Below, piece by piece: positions 1 through 10,791 of a DNA stretch of 64,000 nucleotides (position 1 is its first letter; every line of letters starts with the position of its first letter). A model generated the notes under the pieces. That model did not search any database. It saw only the letters and a list, made by a program, of their open reading frames with translations, and had not been told where the DNA came from. Source of the DNA: Hyperoodon ampullatus (lineage: Eukaryota > Chordata > Mammalia > Artiodactyla > Ziphiidae); assembly GCA_949752795.1 (NCBI GenBank), contig OX457060.1:104110949-104174948 (forward strand), written 5' to 3'. A program made the position numbers and the translations under genes.

Positions 1-1959
1 ACAAGTAGGGGGACTTTGGTGGATTGCCTTATTAAATGGGGTGGGCAGGTTCATCAAGGAGAAGTTAGAACAAGAACATGGAAGAAATGAAGGAGTTAGC
101 CAAGCCAATATCTGGCAAAGAGCAGTTTCAGCATAAGGAACAACTAAGATCCTAATGGAGGAATGTGTCTGTTGTGTTCATAGACCAGCAAGAAGGTCAG
201 TATGGTTGGGGCTTTGTGTGCAAAAGGAAGAGTAGTAAAAAGGATTCTGAATTGACGCTGGGATTTCTGGAATTGGTTGTCTGATCTGACTAGATATAAA
301 GTTGCTAATGACTGTATTTCCAGTAGTAAAGAGAGCACTGATAGTTCACGGTATGCTGTGGCAATAAAGATATGCAAAATATTATCTTGGATTCTTCTAA
401 ACAAATACTTAGAGAAGGCAGGCTTTTGGGTGACCAAGTATTTGGTACCTTAGCACATTTTTGTCAAACTAACACATACAGCGAGATTATCTGGCTGCTC
501 CTAATTGTGTTGGAAAAAGTGGGGAAAGAAAAAGATGAGCTCAAGGATTTGAATTTCCAGTTTAAGCCCCACATAAATGACCTGAAAGTTTCTATGTCTG
601 CTCTGAAAGAAACCTTTATCTCCTAGAGCCACAGAGGTTGCTGAAAATCAGACCTAGGGTCTCATCCTGCTAGTGCTTAATTATAACACGAATTGAATTC
701 CCAACCTTACAGGGTGTTTGCTGGTAAGGTAAGGGCATTGATTGGGAAGGAATGGAATCCTGAAAACTGGAATGGGCCCAAATGGAAAGATCCTTATGAG
801 GCTGGGGACATGGAACTTCTAATAATTCTGAGTCTTCTTTGCCAGTAGAAGCAGCTGTTGCACCTCTACCTCAGGGGAGTAAGGCTGATATGCCTTAGGA
901 GACTGCAGTGACCTCCCATGAATCAGCTGCCTTGCAAAACACTGCTGATCTGCCTTAGTACCCCTTTTTGCTTTTAGACCTTGAACTAGACTCATTTCCC
1001 AGTAGGCCCTGAAAGTTGAGGTACAAAGTATGACCATGAAGAAGAGTGCTGCACTCTGAAAGAACTACTTTTCCAATTTATACATACAGAAATCCAGGGA
1101 AATATGTGTGGGAATGGATATTAAGGGCTTTAGATAATAGTAGAAGGAATGCAAAGTTGGATAGGCTGAATTTATTAATATATATCAATAAGTAGAGATT
1201 CTGGATTTAATGTTGCAGCTCAGGGAGTTAGAGAGGGCTCTAACAGTTTGGTTGGCTGAAACATGGACCAAAAGGTGACCTGAATTAAGTAAGTGGAAAC
1301 AGCAGAGCTGCCTTGGTATATAGTAGGGGAGGGGATCAAAAGGCTTAGAAAGATGAGAATATAAGAGCAGATCTATCATGCAAGACCTGCTCACACACCC
1401 TGGAAGAATCTAGAGGACACATCTTTTACTACAACTGTGAGATAAATTAGGTGATATCTAGCATCTTTGAAGAGCCCCTGGTCATTCTTTTCTGTAGGTC
1501 AGAAATTATAGTGGGAACTTAATTGGGAAACCTTAATGCAGTGAGGATTGTTGGATCATGGGGTGGCAGAAGCCAGATAGTAACAATTAATCACCAAAGG
1601 CAAGGTGGTTGTGGTTATCATAATGGACATCAGAGTCAAAGCAATAATCAGAATAGCCTGAGTAGTAAAGATTCTGGCATTGGCTAGTTGAATCATGGTG
1701 TTCCTAGAAGTGAAATAGATGGGAAGTCTACTAAATTTTCACTTGATTTGTATAAGCAGAAAAGTTGTAGGCCAAGTAAATAAAAGTCTAACTGGAATCA
1801 TAAAAACAGAGTTATGGTCCCTAAATCAATTCCCAGACTTGAGCCAGTTTACAGACCCAGAACCCTTTGAATGAAGAGGAGGCTGAGTCCTCTTGAGTAA
1901 AAGCCCAGCTGCACTGCCAAAAATTTATACTATTAATCTTTCTCCCAGCCTTACCCAAA

Positions 1960-2130
1960 GGGATCACCCTTTTACTGGGTGACTGTGCATTGGAGAAAAG
2001 GAAATAATCAGACTTTTTAGGGATTACTGGACACGGGCTCTGAACTGACACTATTTCTAGGAGATCCAAAATGCCAGTTTGGTCCACCAGTCAGTGTAGG
2101 AGCTTCTGGGGGTGAGGTTTTAGCTCAGAT
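1960..2130 (+). pseudogene. Retroviral aspartic protease remnant
   Basis: An LLDTGS-type active-site loop is encoded at 2024-2041, with DTG at 2030-2038, followed by a hydrophobic strand. In living retroviruses this aspartyl protease works as a dimer to cleave Gag-Pol. Only about 40 codons around the site are recognisable. The call rests on the motif and on its place upstream of the reverse transcriptase remnant. Confidence 0.55.
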
Positions 2131-2369
2131 CCATTTTATAGTGGGTCCAGTGTGTCCCTTAGCCCATCCTGTGGTTATTTCTCTAGCTCTGGAATGCATA
2201 ATTGGAATAGACATACAAACAACTGGAAAATCCCCATGTTGGTTCCTTGATCTGTGGAATGAGGGTTATTATGGTGGGAAAGCCCAAGTGGAAGCCACTA
2301 GAACTGCCTCCAGATCTAGGAAAATAGTAAATAAAAAGCAATACCTCATCTCTGGTGGTATTGCAGAAA

Positions 2370-3170
2370 TTAGTGCCACCATCAAAGACTTGAAAGATGC
2401 AGGGGTGGTGATTCCACTACATTCCTATTCAGCTTGCCTGTTTGGTCTGTGCAGAAAACAGATGAATCTTGGAGAATGACAGTGCATTATTGTACGCATA
2501 CCAGGTGGTAAATCCAGTTGCAGCTATTGTACCAGATGTGGTTTCATTGCTTGAACAAATTAACACATCCCCTGGTACCTGGTATGTAGCTATTGATCTG
2601 GCAAATGATTTTTTTCTCCATTCCTGTTTGTAAAGACCACGAGAGTCGTTTGCTTTCAGCTGGCAAAGCCAGCAATACATATTCACTGCCATATCTTAGG
2701 GATATAGCAACTATCCAAACTTACATCATAATTTAGTTTGCAGAAATCTTGATTGCTTTTCCCTTCCAGAAGATATCACATTGACTCATTACATTGATGA
2801 CATTATGCTGATTGGACCTATTGAGCAAAAAGTAGCAACAATTCTAGACTTGTTGGTAGGATATTTGCATGTTGGAGGGTGAGAAATAAATCCAGCAGAA
2901 ATTCAGGGGTCTTCTACATCAGTGAAATTTCTAAGGATCTAGTGGTGTGAAGCATGTCAAGATATCCATTTTAAAGTGAAGGATAAGTTGTTCCATCTAG
3001 CCTCTCCAACAACCAAAAAAGAGATGAGTAGTGGGCCTCTTTGGATTTTGGAGGCAACATATTCCTCATTTGGGTGTGTCACCCAGCCCATTTACCAAGT
3101 GACCAAAAAACTGCTAGTTTTGATTGGTGCCTAGAGCAAGGGAAAGCTTTGCAACAGGTCCAGTCTGTTA
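2370..3170 (+). pseudogene. Retroviral reverse transcriptase remnant with YIDD box
   Basis: This is the best preserved part of the retroviral pol gene. The polymerase palm motif YIDD, whose two aspartates bind the catalytic metals, is intact at 2790-2801. A fingers/palm segment precedes it (about 2390-2640, including a recognisable VAIDL-like strand near 2587-2601). Thumb and connection-like sequence follows to about 3170. Reading it needs several frame changes and crosses stops (for example tga at 2881 and tag at 2940), so no enzyme is made. Confidence 0.7.
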
Positions 3171-3179
3171 TGCCTAGCT

Positions 3180-4350
3180 GTTTTGCCACTTGGGCCATAT
3201 GATCCAGTAGTTCCAATGGTGCTTAATGTGGTATAGCAGAGAAGGATTTTCATAGGCACCTATCAATGAATAACAGCTCAGAATTTCAGATTTTGGAGCA
3301 ACCCTTGTCATTGAACCTTGAACCTTGTCAAAAGTAGTTCTGTGGAAACTACTTTCCTTTTGAGAAACAGCTTTTGGTTTGCTACTGGGCCTTAGTAGAA
3401 ACTGAATGTTAACCATGGACCACTAAGATACCAGGCAACCTGAGATGTCCATCATGAACTGAGCATTGTCTGACCTACCAAGTCATAAAGTTGGGAGTAT
3501 ACAGTAGCAGTCCATCATCAAATGCAAGTAATGCCTATAGGATTAAGCTTGAGCAGGCTCTGAAGGCACAGGTAAGTTCCATGAAGAAGTGGCGCATTAC
3601 TTTATCTCTCTCAGCCTACACCTCTGGCCTCATCAGGAGTTCTCTATGATCAGTTTATAAGGGAAGAGAAAATTTGGGTCTCGGTTACAGTGAGTGGGTC
3701 TGTAATAGGCAGGTACCACCTGGAAGTAAAGAGCTGCAGCCCTATAGCCCTTTTCTGGGACATCCTCGAAAGGCAGTATGAGGGGAAATTCTCCCAGTGG
3801 GCAGGACTTTGAGCAGTCTATCTGGTTGTTCTTTTTTCTTGGGAAGAAAAATGCCAGATGTGCGATTGTATACAAATTCATGGGCTGTGGCCAATGGTTT
3901 GGCTAGATGGTTACAGACTTGGGAGGAACATAATTGGAAAATTGATGACAGGGAGATATAGGGAAGGGGTATATGGATAGTTCCTTTGAATGGGTGAAAG
4001 TGTGAAGGTATTTGTGTCCCATATGAATGCTCACCAAAGAGTGACCTCAGCAGAGGAGAATTTTAATAATCAAGTGGATAGGATGACCCACTCTGTGTAT
4101 ACCAGTCAGCCTCTTTTCCTAGTCACCCCTATCAGTACCCAATAGGCTCATGAACAAAGTGGCCATGGTGGCAGGGATGGAGGGTAGATATGGGCTTAGC
4201 AACATGGACTTCCACTCACCAGAGCCAACCTGGCTACAGCCACTGCTGAATGTCCAATATGCCAGCAGCAGAGACCAGTACTGAGTTTCTCACATTCCCT
4301 AGAGTGATCAACCAGCTATTTGGAGGTGGGTTGATTACATTGAACCACTT
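3180..4350 (+). pseudogene. Retroviral RNase H and integrase N-terminal remnant
   Basis: An RNase H-like block occupies about 3200-3500, and the RNase H/integrase junction about 3880-4080. The codons at 4251-4262 give CPIC, which fits the cysteine pair of the integrase HHCC zinc domain. The catalytic DDE core of integrase is absent because recognisable sequence stops near 4350. A short direct repeat (tgaaccttgaacc, near 3314) is one of many small indels. Confidence 0.5.
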
Positions 4351-5149
4351 TGAAAATCTTTTGCTTTTCTAAAAGAGTTTTTAAATGATTAAGTTTAATT
4401 GAGAAATCTTTAAAAATAAGATCTGTAATTACTACTGTAAAATCTAGTTATGCAATTTCTCTTGATATGGCAAGATATTGTCTGGGGGTCCTGGGTTTAG
4501 GATGGGTCAGTGGAGAGAATCAGTGAAGAATGATGCCAAGTATAAATTCATACTCTAGAAGATCTAAAGAATGCCTTTAGATTTTTCTTCAGAAATTTCA
4601 GTGTTAATATTTGGAAAACACTTAGGAAGTGTTTCATCTGTAACTTCCCTTTGGAATATGATTGATTGGCATTTGGCCGACTTCCTTTATTGTGTCACAG
4701 TTTTGTTATGGTCTTTTTAGCTTCAATAATAGGAAAAAAAATCAAAGTATGTACTTGTGTACTATTCCCAAAGGTAATAACAAGAGGATTAACTTCAATC
4801 AGTTTTCTAGAGTCAGTCACAACCATAAATATGGTATTGAACATACGTTGAAGCAGTCTATAAGGTTTTAGAGAATGAAGAATAAGTTAAAGAGTTTTTT
4901 GCTCCAAAATTCCTTCTATTCAAGAGCAAAATGCATTTGGAGGATGCTAAAAATTGTAGATTCAGATTCAGGAGCCACCACTATCATGGAAATTTTGGTT
5001 GCTGAAATCCAGTTCAGATATGTCACATGTATGGAGCAATATCTTTACTAAAATCAGAAGTTTCAGTCTTTTAAAATTTTATTTCCAGGACACTGCACTG
5101 GATTGGCTTTCTTCCTGACTTACTGGTTGTTCATTCTCAGTTGTTTTTA
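4351..5149. other. No recognisable feature
   Basis: AT-rich sequence between the retroviral remnant and the L2 element. I see no repeat family, RNA gene or credible coding frame; the open frames near 4662-4871 are short and overlap each other in two phases. Confidence 0.6.
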
Positions 5150-5807
5150 TCTATTCCTTCTCTTTTAACTGACCCATTGACATTGGCATGGCCCAGAGCT
5201 TATTAGTTTTTAGACTTCTCTTTTTTAGTTACACACCCATGGTTAAACATCCAGTCTCATAACTTTGAAGACTGTCTGTATGCTGATGACTCCAAAATTT
5301 TTAAGCTGTCTTGGCCATATGTCCAATTTGCCCACTCAACATGTCTACTTGGCCAGCAGACATCACAAATGCAACATTATAAAACTTTTGAAATTCCAAA
5401 TATTCGGTCCCACATCTGCTCTCTCACTTCCCACTGTCTCCTGCACGTCTGATTCACTTCCTTTCTTCCTGTTGTCCAAGCCAAAACCCTTGGAGCAATA
5501 TTTACCTCCTTTCTTTCTCTCACATTCTTTATCAAATGTGTTAGGAAATGATGGTGGCTTTATCTTCAAAACATAGCTTTGACTACTACCTCCTTTTTTT
5601 GTACCACCATCATCTCTTACCTGGATACTGAGTTATACTTTTAAAATATGTCAGATTTTGTTATATTTCCATTTTACTCAGGTTAGAAGCCTAAGTCCAG
5701 AAAATAGCCAGTATGGTTCTCATGTTCTGCTGCCCTCCTCTCCTTTCTGACTTCTCCTACCATTTGCACACATTTCCTTGATATTGTGTGAACATCTCAG
5801 ACATGTT

Positions 5808-6513
5808 TTTTTTTTAATTTTAAAAACAGCTTTATTGAGATATAAACCAATACCATTAAAATTCACCCATTTAAAGCATACAATTGAATGGTTTTAATAT
5901 AGTCACAAAATTGTGCAACTATCACCACAACCTAATTTTAGAACATTTTCATCACTCCCAAAAGAAACCCCATACCCATTCAGTCACTCCTATTCAGTCA
6001 CTCCCTTCCCACAGCTGCTGGGAACCACAAGTCTACTTTCTGTCTCTGTGGATTTGTCTGTTCTGTAATATTTTAACCAAACCTCTAATGTTGAATGTTT
6101 ATGCTGTTTCTACATTTTTACATTTTTACATTTTTACTTTATTAACAAGGCTCTGATAAACATCTAAGATACGCATTTTTACATTTTGTCTGATTATATT
6201 CTTTTTCTTTAACATCTTTTTTGGAGTATAATTGCTTTACAATGTTGTGTTAGTTTCTGCTGTATTACACAGTTAATCAGCTATATGTATACATATATAC
6301 CCATATCCCCTTCCTCTTGTGCCTCCCTCCCACCCTCCCTATCCCACCTCTCTAGGTAGTCACAAAGCACCGAGCTGACCTCCCTGTGCTATGCAGCTGA
6401 TTCCCACTAGCTATCTATTTTATATTTGGTAGTGTATATATGTCAATGCTACTCTCTCACTTTGTCCCAGCTTACCCTTCCCCCTCCCAGTGTCCTCAAG
6501 TCCATTCTCTATG
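5808..6513 (-). mobile_element. L1 insertion carrying a 3'-transduced old L1M 3' end
   Basis: On the minus strand the insertion starts as a 5'-truncated cetartiodactyl L1 3'UTR (6513 down to about 6204). It continues into about 390 bases ending in an old L1M 3'UTR (about 6090 to 5816) and finishes in a poly(A), seen as T at 5805-5814. The flanks repeat tcagacatgtt (5797-5807 and 6514-6524). The surrounding L2 resumes exactly at these edges, so both parts arrived in one event. The young L1's own polyadenylation hexamer position reads AAAAAA (6217-6222) instead of AATAAA, while a perfect AATAAA (minus strand, 5831-5836) sits about 15 bases before the poly(A). Confidence 0.7.
5816..6170 (-). mobile_element. 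Old L1M 3'UTR fragment (probably transduced)
   Basis: Reverse-oriented L1M 3' end recognised by the conserved block around 5829-5990 (agctttattgagatataaac and the following atcaccacaacc). It lies inside the compound insertion and supplies the AATAAA at 5831-5836 that terminates it. Confidence 0.7.
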
Positions 6514-6751
6514 TCAGACATGTTCTTATTTTAGCTTTTTGCTCTATCTGTTCTGGAATGTTCTTCTACCAGATAGCAATTTGGCTAAACTCATTACCTT
6601 ATCTAAATCCATTGTTTCAATGAGGCTTACCCTGATGACCATAATTAATACTGAATACTGACCCTCCACATACCTCCCGTACTCCTCCCCACCCCCAAAC
6701 TGAACCTTCTGTCTTCCTTTATCATGCTTGATTATTTTAATTTTTTCCATA

Positions 6752-6989
6752 GAATTAATCACTTTTTTTTTTTTTTTTTTTTTTTTGCTGTACGCGGGCC
6801 TCTCACTGCTGTGGCCTCTCCCGTTGCAGAGCACAGGCTCCAGACGCGCAGGCTCAGTGGCCATGGCTCACGGGCCTAGCCGCTCCGCGGCATGTGGGAT
6901 CCTCCCGGACCGGGGCACGAACCCGTGTCCCCTGCATCGGCAGGCGGACTCCCAACCACTGCGCCACCAGGGAAGCCCGAATTAATCAC
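6752..6989 (-). mobile_element. CHR-2-type tRNA-derived SINE
   Basis: Short CHR-type SINE with body and tail at 6763-6978 in reverse orientation, flanked by gaattaatcac at 6752-6762 and 6979-6989. The tRNA-like head with A and B boxes is at the right end, and the poly(A) appears as T from 6763. The flanking L2 is continuous across it. Confidence 0.9.
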
Positions 6990-7130
6990 TTTTGATGCCT
7001 TTCCCCAACTAGGATATAAGCTCCTTAGGAATCTTTGATGTTGATCATCTATATTTCTAAACACCTAGAACAGTGTTTGGCATTTAGTAGACACTTGCAA
7101 CGGTTTTTAAAATGAATGAATAAATTAATT

Positions 7131-8033
7131 AATATGAGAAAAGCGATACATCCTGGCTAAATTCTATCTGCAGGCAAGAAAAACTAAGTAGACAGTGAGT
7201 TTTCAGGGGACAGTAGTTTGAAAGAAAAAAAGTTTTCTCTTTTCAGTCTACTAAGTCCAGTTTATGTCATTATCTTCTATAAATGTAACCTTTTTATGCA
7301 AAAAAGTTTAACATTTTCAGGTTATATATTATAGATAACAAAATTATATACTTCTATGTTAAAGAAAAGAAGAAACAATGACTGATGTACGGAAACAATA
7401 GGACAACATAGAACAAATGCATGCATGGTGTGATCTGAGGAGTGACCAAAACTCCAAAGCTGAGAGGACTTCAAAGATAACTTCAAAGCACCTGAGTTTT
7501 AAAACTGGGTATAATGTCTGGCGTGATCTGGCAGGTTTTGAAAGGATAACGTTCTTTCTGAGTTATGATAAAACTTCAAAAAGATTTATGTTTCTTGAAG
7601 CTTATGATTTGTGTATTTCCTTCATCTTTCGCTTCGTTTGTTATTATAAATCCCAGCTGTTATTATATACATTTTTAAAGGATTGTGTGCTATATATTTT
7701 TCTGCTAGAGACTGTTTGGATGCCTTCAATCCATGAAATGTATTCAGATTTTGAAAACTTCACAACAGAAAGGGATTCCTTAGAAAATGGGAAAAAAAAT
7801 CAAGTCATAGCGTATACTGGTAGTATCATTGAGCATTAGAAAAGCATAGTTTAAAGTTAAAAATAGCTGGCTGAGTTTTATTCGTCATACTGTATGTTTG
7901 TCTGACTGAAGTGGAACTAGGAATTAAAAAGAGATGAGGCAATTGAATGGACAACAGCAGAAATTTCTTGGGACAAGAAGGGGAAAAACAAAGCAGGTAA
8001 ACAATGCCAAAAATATATTTTTAAAAGTGTTAG
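7131..8033. other. No recognisable feature; one 140-codon chance frame
   Basis: AT-rich unique sequence. An open frame at 7417-7839 could encode 140 residues. It has no recognisable domain and no promoter, splice or poly(A) context, and its composition matches the surrounding non-coding DNA. Confidence 0.6.
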
Positions 8034-8223
8034 GGGCTTCCCTGGTGGTGCAGTGGTTGAGAGTCCGCCTGCCGATGCAGGGGACATGGGTTTGTGCCCC
8101 AGTCCAGGAGGATCCCACATGCCGCAGAGCGGCTGGGCCCGTTAGCCATGGCTGCTGAGCCTGCGCATCCGGAGCCTGTGCTCCACAACAGGAGAGGCCA
8201 CAACGGTGAGAGGCCTGCGTACC

Positions 8224-8255
<32 letters not shown>
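8034..8255 (+). mobile_element. CHR-2-type tRNA-derived SINE with 30-base A tail
   Basis: Begins gggcttccctggtggtgcag and ends at accgc, followed by an unbroken A30 at 8226-8255. CpG sites in the body are partly decayed to TG or CA. The target duplication is weak (aaaagtgtta before, aaaagttaa after). Confidence 0.9.
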
Positions 8256-8258
<3 letters not shown>

Positions 8259-10542
8259 AAAATTCTTTGCATTATTCCTTTGTGAATTGGATATAATATG
8301 TATGTCAAGAGTAAAGTTTTCAAATACACCCTTTGGGTTAACCTAAAGCAAATTGCTTAATTAAATTTCTGTAATGATTAAACATTTTTAGCTTATGTTA
8401 AGTATCTATTTTTGATGGAAATAAATGGGTTTAATTTATTCTTACTGCTTAACATACTGAAAAGCAATAATAAGTTGTTTTTGAGCCATTTGAAGCGATC
8501 TTAAGCATCTGGCATGACTGGTAATTTTTTGAAAAGTTGGCTTGGAGTGGGACCTTCACTCAAAGAGTGATGATGCATAGAGTAGGGGAAGGAGCCAGTA
8601 TCCCACATGCCATTTTGCTGATCTGAATTATTTTATACTTATCGTGTCACTGTGAGATTATGGGATAAATAAAGATGTTATAAGACTGTTTCTATGAAAA
8701 ACATTGGAGTCCTTGGAAAGATGTTATTCTAAAATATGAAATTATTAGCATTTACATGAAATTGTCTTTTCTTACAAAAACAAAATTAAATGAAAGTTTC
8801 TGTTTTAACTGGGCTTTTAATTTCTTTGTAATTTTAATTATGCATCAATTAAATCTCCTATAAAATGTGGATGTGTATGAAGTCTTCTTGAAATCATCAT
8901 TCTCATATGTCCAGCCTTTAATAAAATATCAATAATACGCCAAAGCAGAAAGAATATTTAATTGCTTTACAAACAATGTGGAATTATATACAATGTATTG
9001 TATATAAGGGAAGAAAGTTAAATTTTCATCTTATCATTATTTAAACTTTGTATTACTTATTAGGAAACAAAATAATGCAAATTTTTTTCATATTAAAATG
9101 TTAAAATTTCCTTATATTAGTAAAATTAATACAAAGTTTTCATATGTTAAAAATATTAAAGTTTTCTCATATTAAAAAGTATTACAACATATTTCCAGTG
9201 TGAAAAAACTATGACTACAGTATGCTGTCTAAAGTGATTTATGATCTTCCAATGCTTACAGTAATGTCAAGTTTCAGTTTTGGATCACACTATTATAATG
9301 TGTCAAACAACTTAAAAAATACTCCAACAGTTGACTACACCTGTTTCCACTTTGCAAATCCTTTCAAGTTCATGGCACTTTGATCAAAAAGGACATATTT
9401 AACTTGTGTCTTTCTTTTTCAGTCTAAAAATTGAAATTTTTTTCTTATTGTAGTTTTTTGTATGATATTTTAACATTAGCGAGATAAAGATTGTTAAGAT
9501 TAATAATTCTCTTTTATCTGATCATTTTGTAAAGGGATTTTCCACAGAATATCATTTGGGTTATTTCCAAGAAAGTGACTGGATGCAAATGTGATAAAAT
9601 TCTACTAAATGATGTTACTATATCCAAATGAAGAAAATCTTTTAACACTTAGTCAAAATATTTTGGGTATGCATCTCTAAATTTGACATATATTAATATA
9701 TCTACATATGTACATGTTCTCTATTTCAATATTTAGCAGCATCATATGATTAGGCCAGAAATAAGACACATTTATCATGTATTTAGTTATTATTTGGCAT
9801 TTTGGCCAGCCTACTTATTTTTGGCACGTTTAAGTACAATGAAGTTCTTGTTATCATGTTATTTTGACACTTTCATATAGTTTAACTGTCACTGGAAGTC
9901 ACCATTTCTCTGTCCAGTCACCCTCAATAGGCAGAAATCATGGAGATAAAATCAAGTCATCATACTATTATTTCCCTTATTCTCAGTAGATGCATTTGAT
10001 TAATGCTAGATTACAGTATTAAGGATTCAGGCAAACACATTTAAACTGTGAAAATAACAACAACAACATAAAGTTTCATAGGAAGGGACTTCAAAGCTTT
10101 CTTCAGCTTAAAAAAAATTCATAGAGTGCCACAGGTAAATCTGACAGTCTTTACTTAGTAGCATATCAGTTTCTTTCCTTATGAATTAGATTTTATGGAT
10201 CTTGATTATCTTAGTTTTTAGACACTCTACTTTTGTGAGGCACTTTGAGAAATTTTCTTTTTCAATTCCTTGTGGAATTTCAATAAAGGGCTTGACAGTG
10301 TTTTAATCTAAATAAGCTATACAATTAATATGAAAGGATCAGGTACAGCCAAGAAATCCCCCTTGGCAGAAATATTACTATTAAAGGTAAAAGTTAGATG
10401 AGAAATTTCAAAAAATATTATTAAAATCTTCAAGGGACATTTCTAAGGATGTCATCTAGTGGCTATTTAGGTGACTTCTTAAAGCTATAAAATGTTTTCT
10501 TGAAGAATGAAGACATTTATATCTTAAATAAGCTTAATTAAA
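8256..10542. other. AT-rich sequence, no gene or named repeat seen
   Basis: Long AT-rich stretch. I see only a degenerate AT motif array near 9065-9185 (listed separately) and simple A/T runs. Confidence 0.6.
9065..9185. repeat. Degenerate AT-rich short tandem array
   Basis: Three or four loosely related units built on ttttcatattaaaa (about 9087, 9139 and 9165) occur at roughly 25-50 base spacing. Drift is too strong to fix a unit length. Confidence 0.4.
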
Positions 10543-10791
10543 AAAAATCATGCTCAGGCTTCCCTGGTGGCACAGTGGTTGAGAGTCCGCCTGCCGATGC
10601 AGGTGACACGGGTTCGTGCCCCGCTCTGGGAAGATCCCATATGCCGCGGAGCGGCTGGGCCCGTGAGCCATGGCCGCTGAGCCTGTGCGTCCGGAGCCTG
10701 TGCTCCGCAATGGGAGGAGCCACGGCAGTGAGAGGCCCGCGTACCGCAAAAAAAAAAACAAACCACCACCACCAACAACAAAAATCATGCT
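10543..10791 (+). mobile_element. CHR-2-type SINE with ACC/ACA-bearing tail
   Basis: The SINE occupies 10555-10779 between perfect 12-base copies of aaaaatcatgct (10543-10554 and 10780-10791). The A tail has partly become (ACC)n and (ACA)n at 10759-10780, typical microsatellite birth in a SINE tail. Confidence 0.92.

Larger units (their letters stand above)
1..4350 (+). mobile_element. Decayed endogenous retrovirus interior (gag-pol), 5' end outside window
   Basis: Plus-strand translation in shifting frames gives the order of a retroviral pol gene. An aspartic protease DTG lies at 2030-2038. A reverse transcriptase YIDD active-site box lies at 2790-2801. An RNase H-like stretch follows at about 3340-3410, and a CPIC that fits the second half of the integrase HHCC zinc site lies at 4251-4262. 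Stops and frameshifts occur throughout, so nothing is translatable. The part left of about 1950 is presumed gag or nucleocapsid from position alone and has no clear motif. Homology stops near 4350 inside the integrase N-terminal region; no env or 3' LTR follows. The class (I, II or III) is not decided here. It is an old copy, and the solo LTR at 61437 need not belong to it. Confidence 0.75.
5150..7130 (+). mobile_element. L2 LINE 3' region, interrupted by a compound L1 and by a SINE
   Basis: The pieces at 5150-5807, 6514-6762 and 6979-7130 read as one colinear L2 3' part. They contain the pyrimidine-rich ORF2 C-terminal region (for example the segment at 5470-5545), the block at 6536-6620, and the L2 3' end with its GAATGAATAAAT tail near 7111-7130. 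Continuity of the L2 across both interruptions defines their edges. L2 is an ancient mammalian LINE that stopped moving before placental radiation, so the interruptions are younger. Confidence 0.75.

Noticed and set aside
6728..6985. Open frames with repeated LLWPLPLRSTGSGRAGS-like text, recurring at 10.6, 17.7, 25.7, 44.4 and 49.5 kb
   Set aside because: These are translations through CHR-2 SINEs, not a protein family.
7417..7839. 140-codon open frame as a possible gene
   Set aside because: No recognisable domain, AT-driven composition, no promoter or splice context; chance length is expected in 64 kb of AT-rich DNA.
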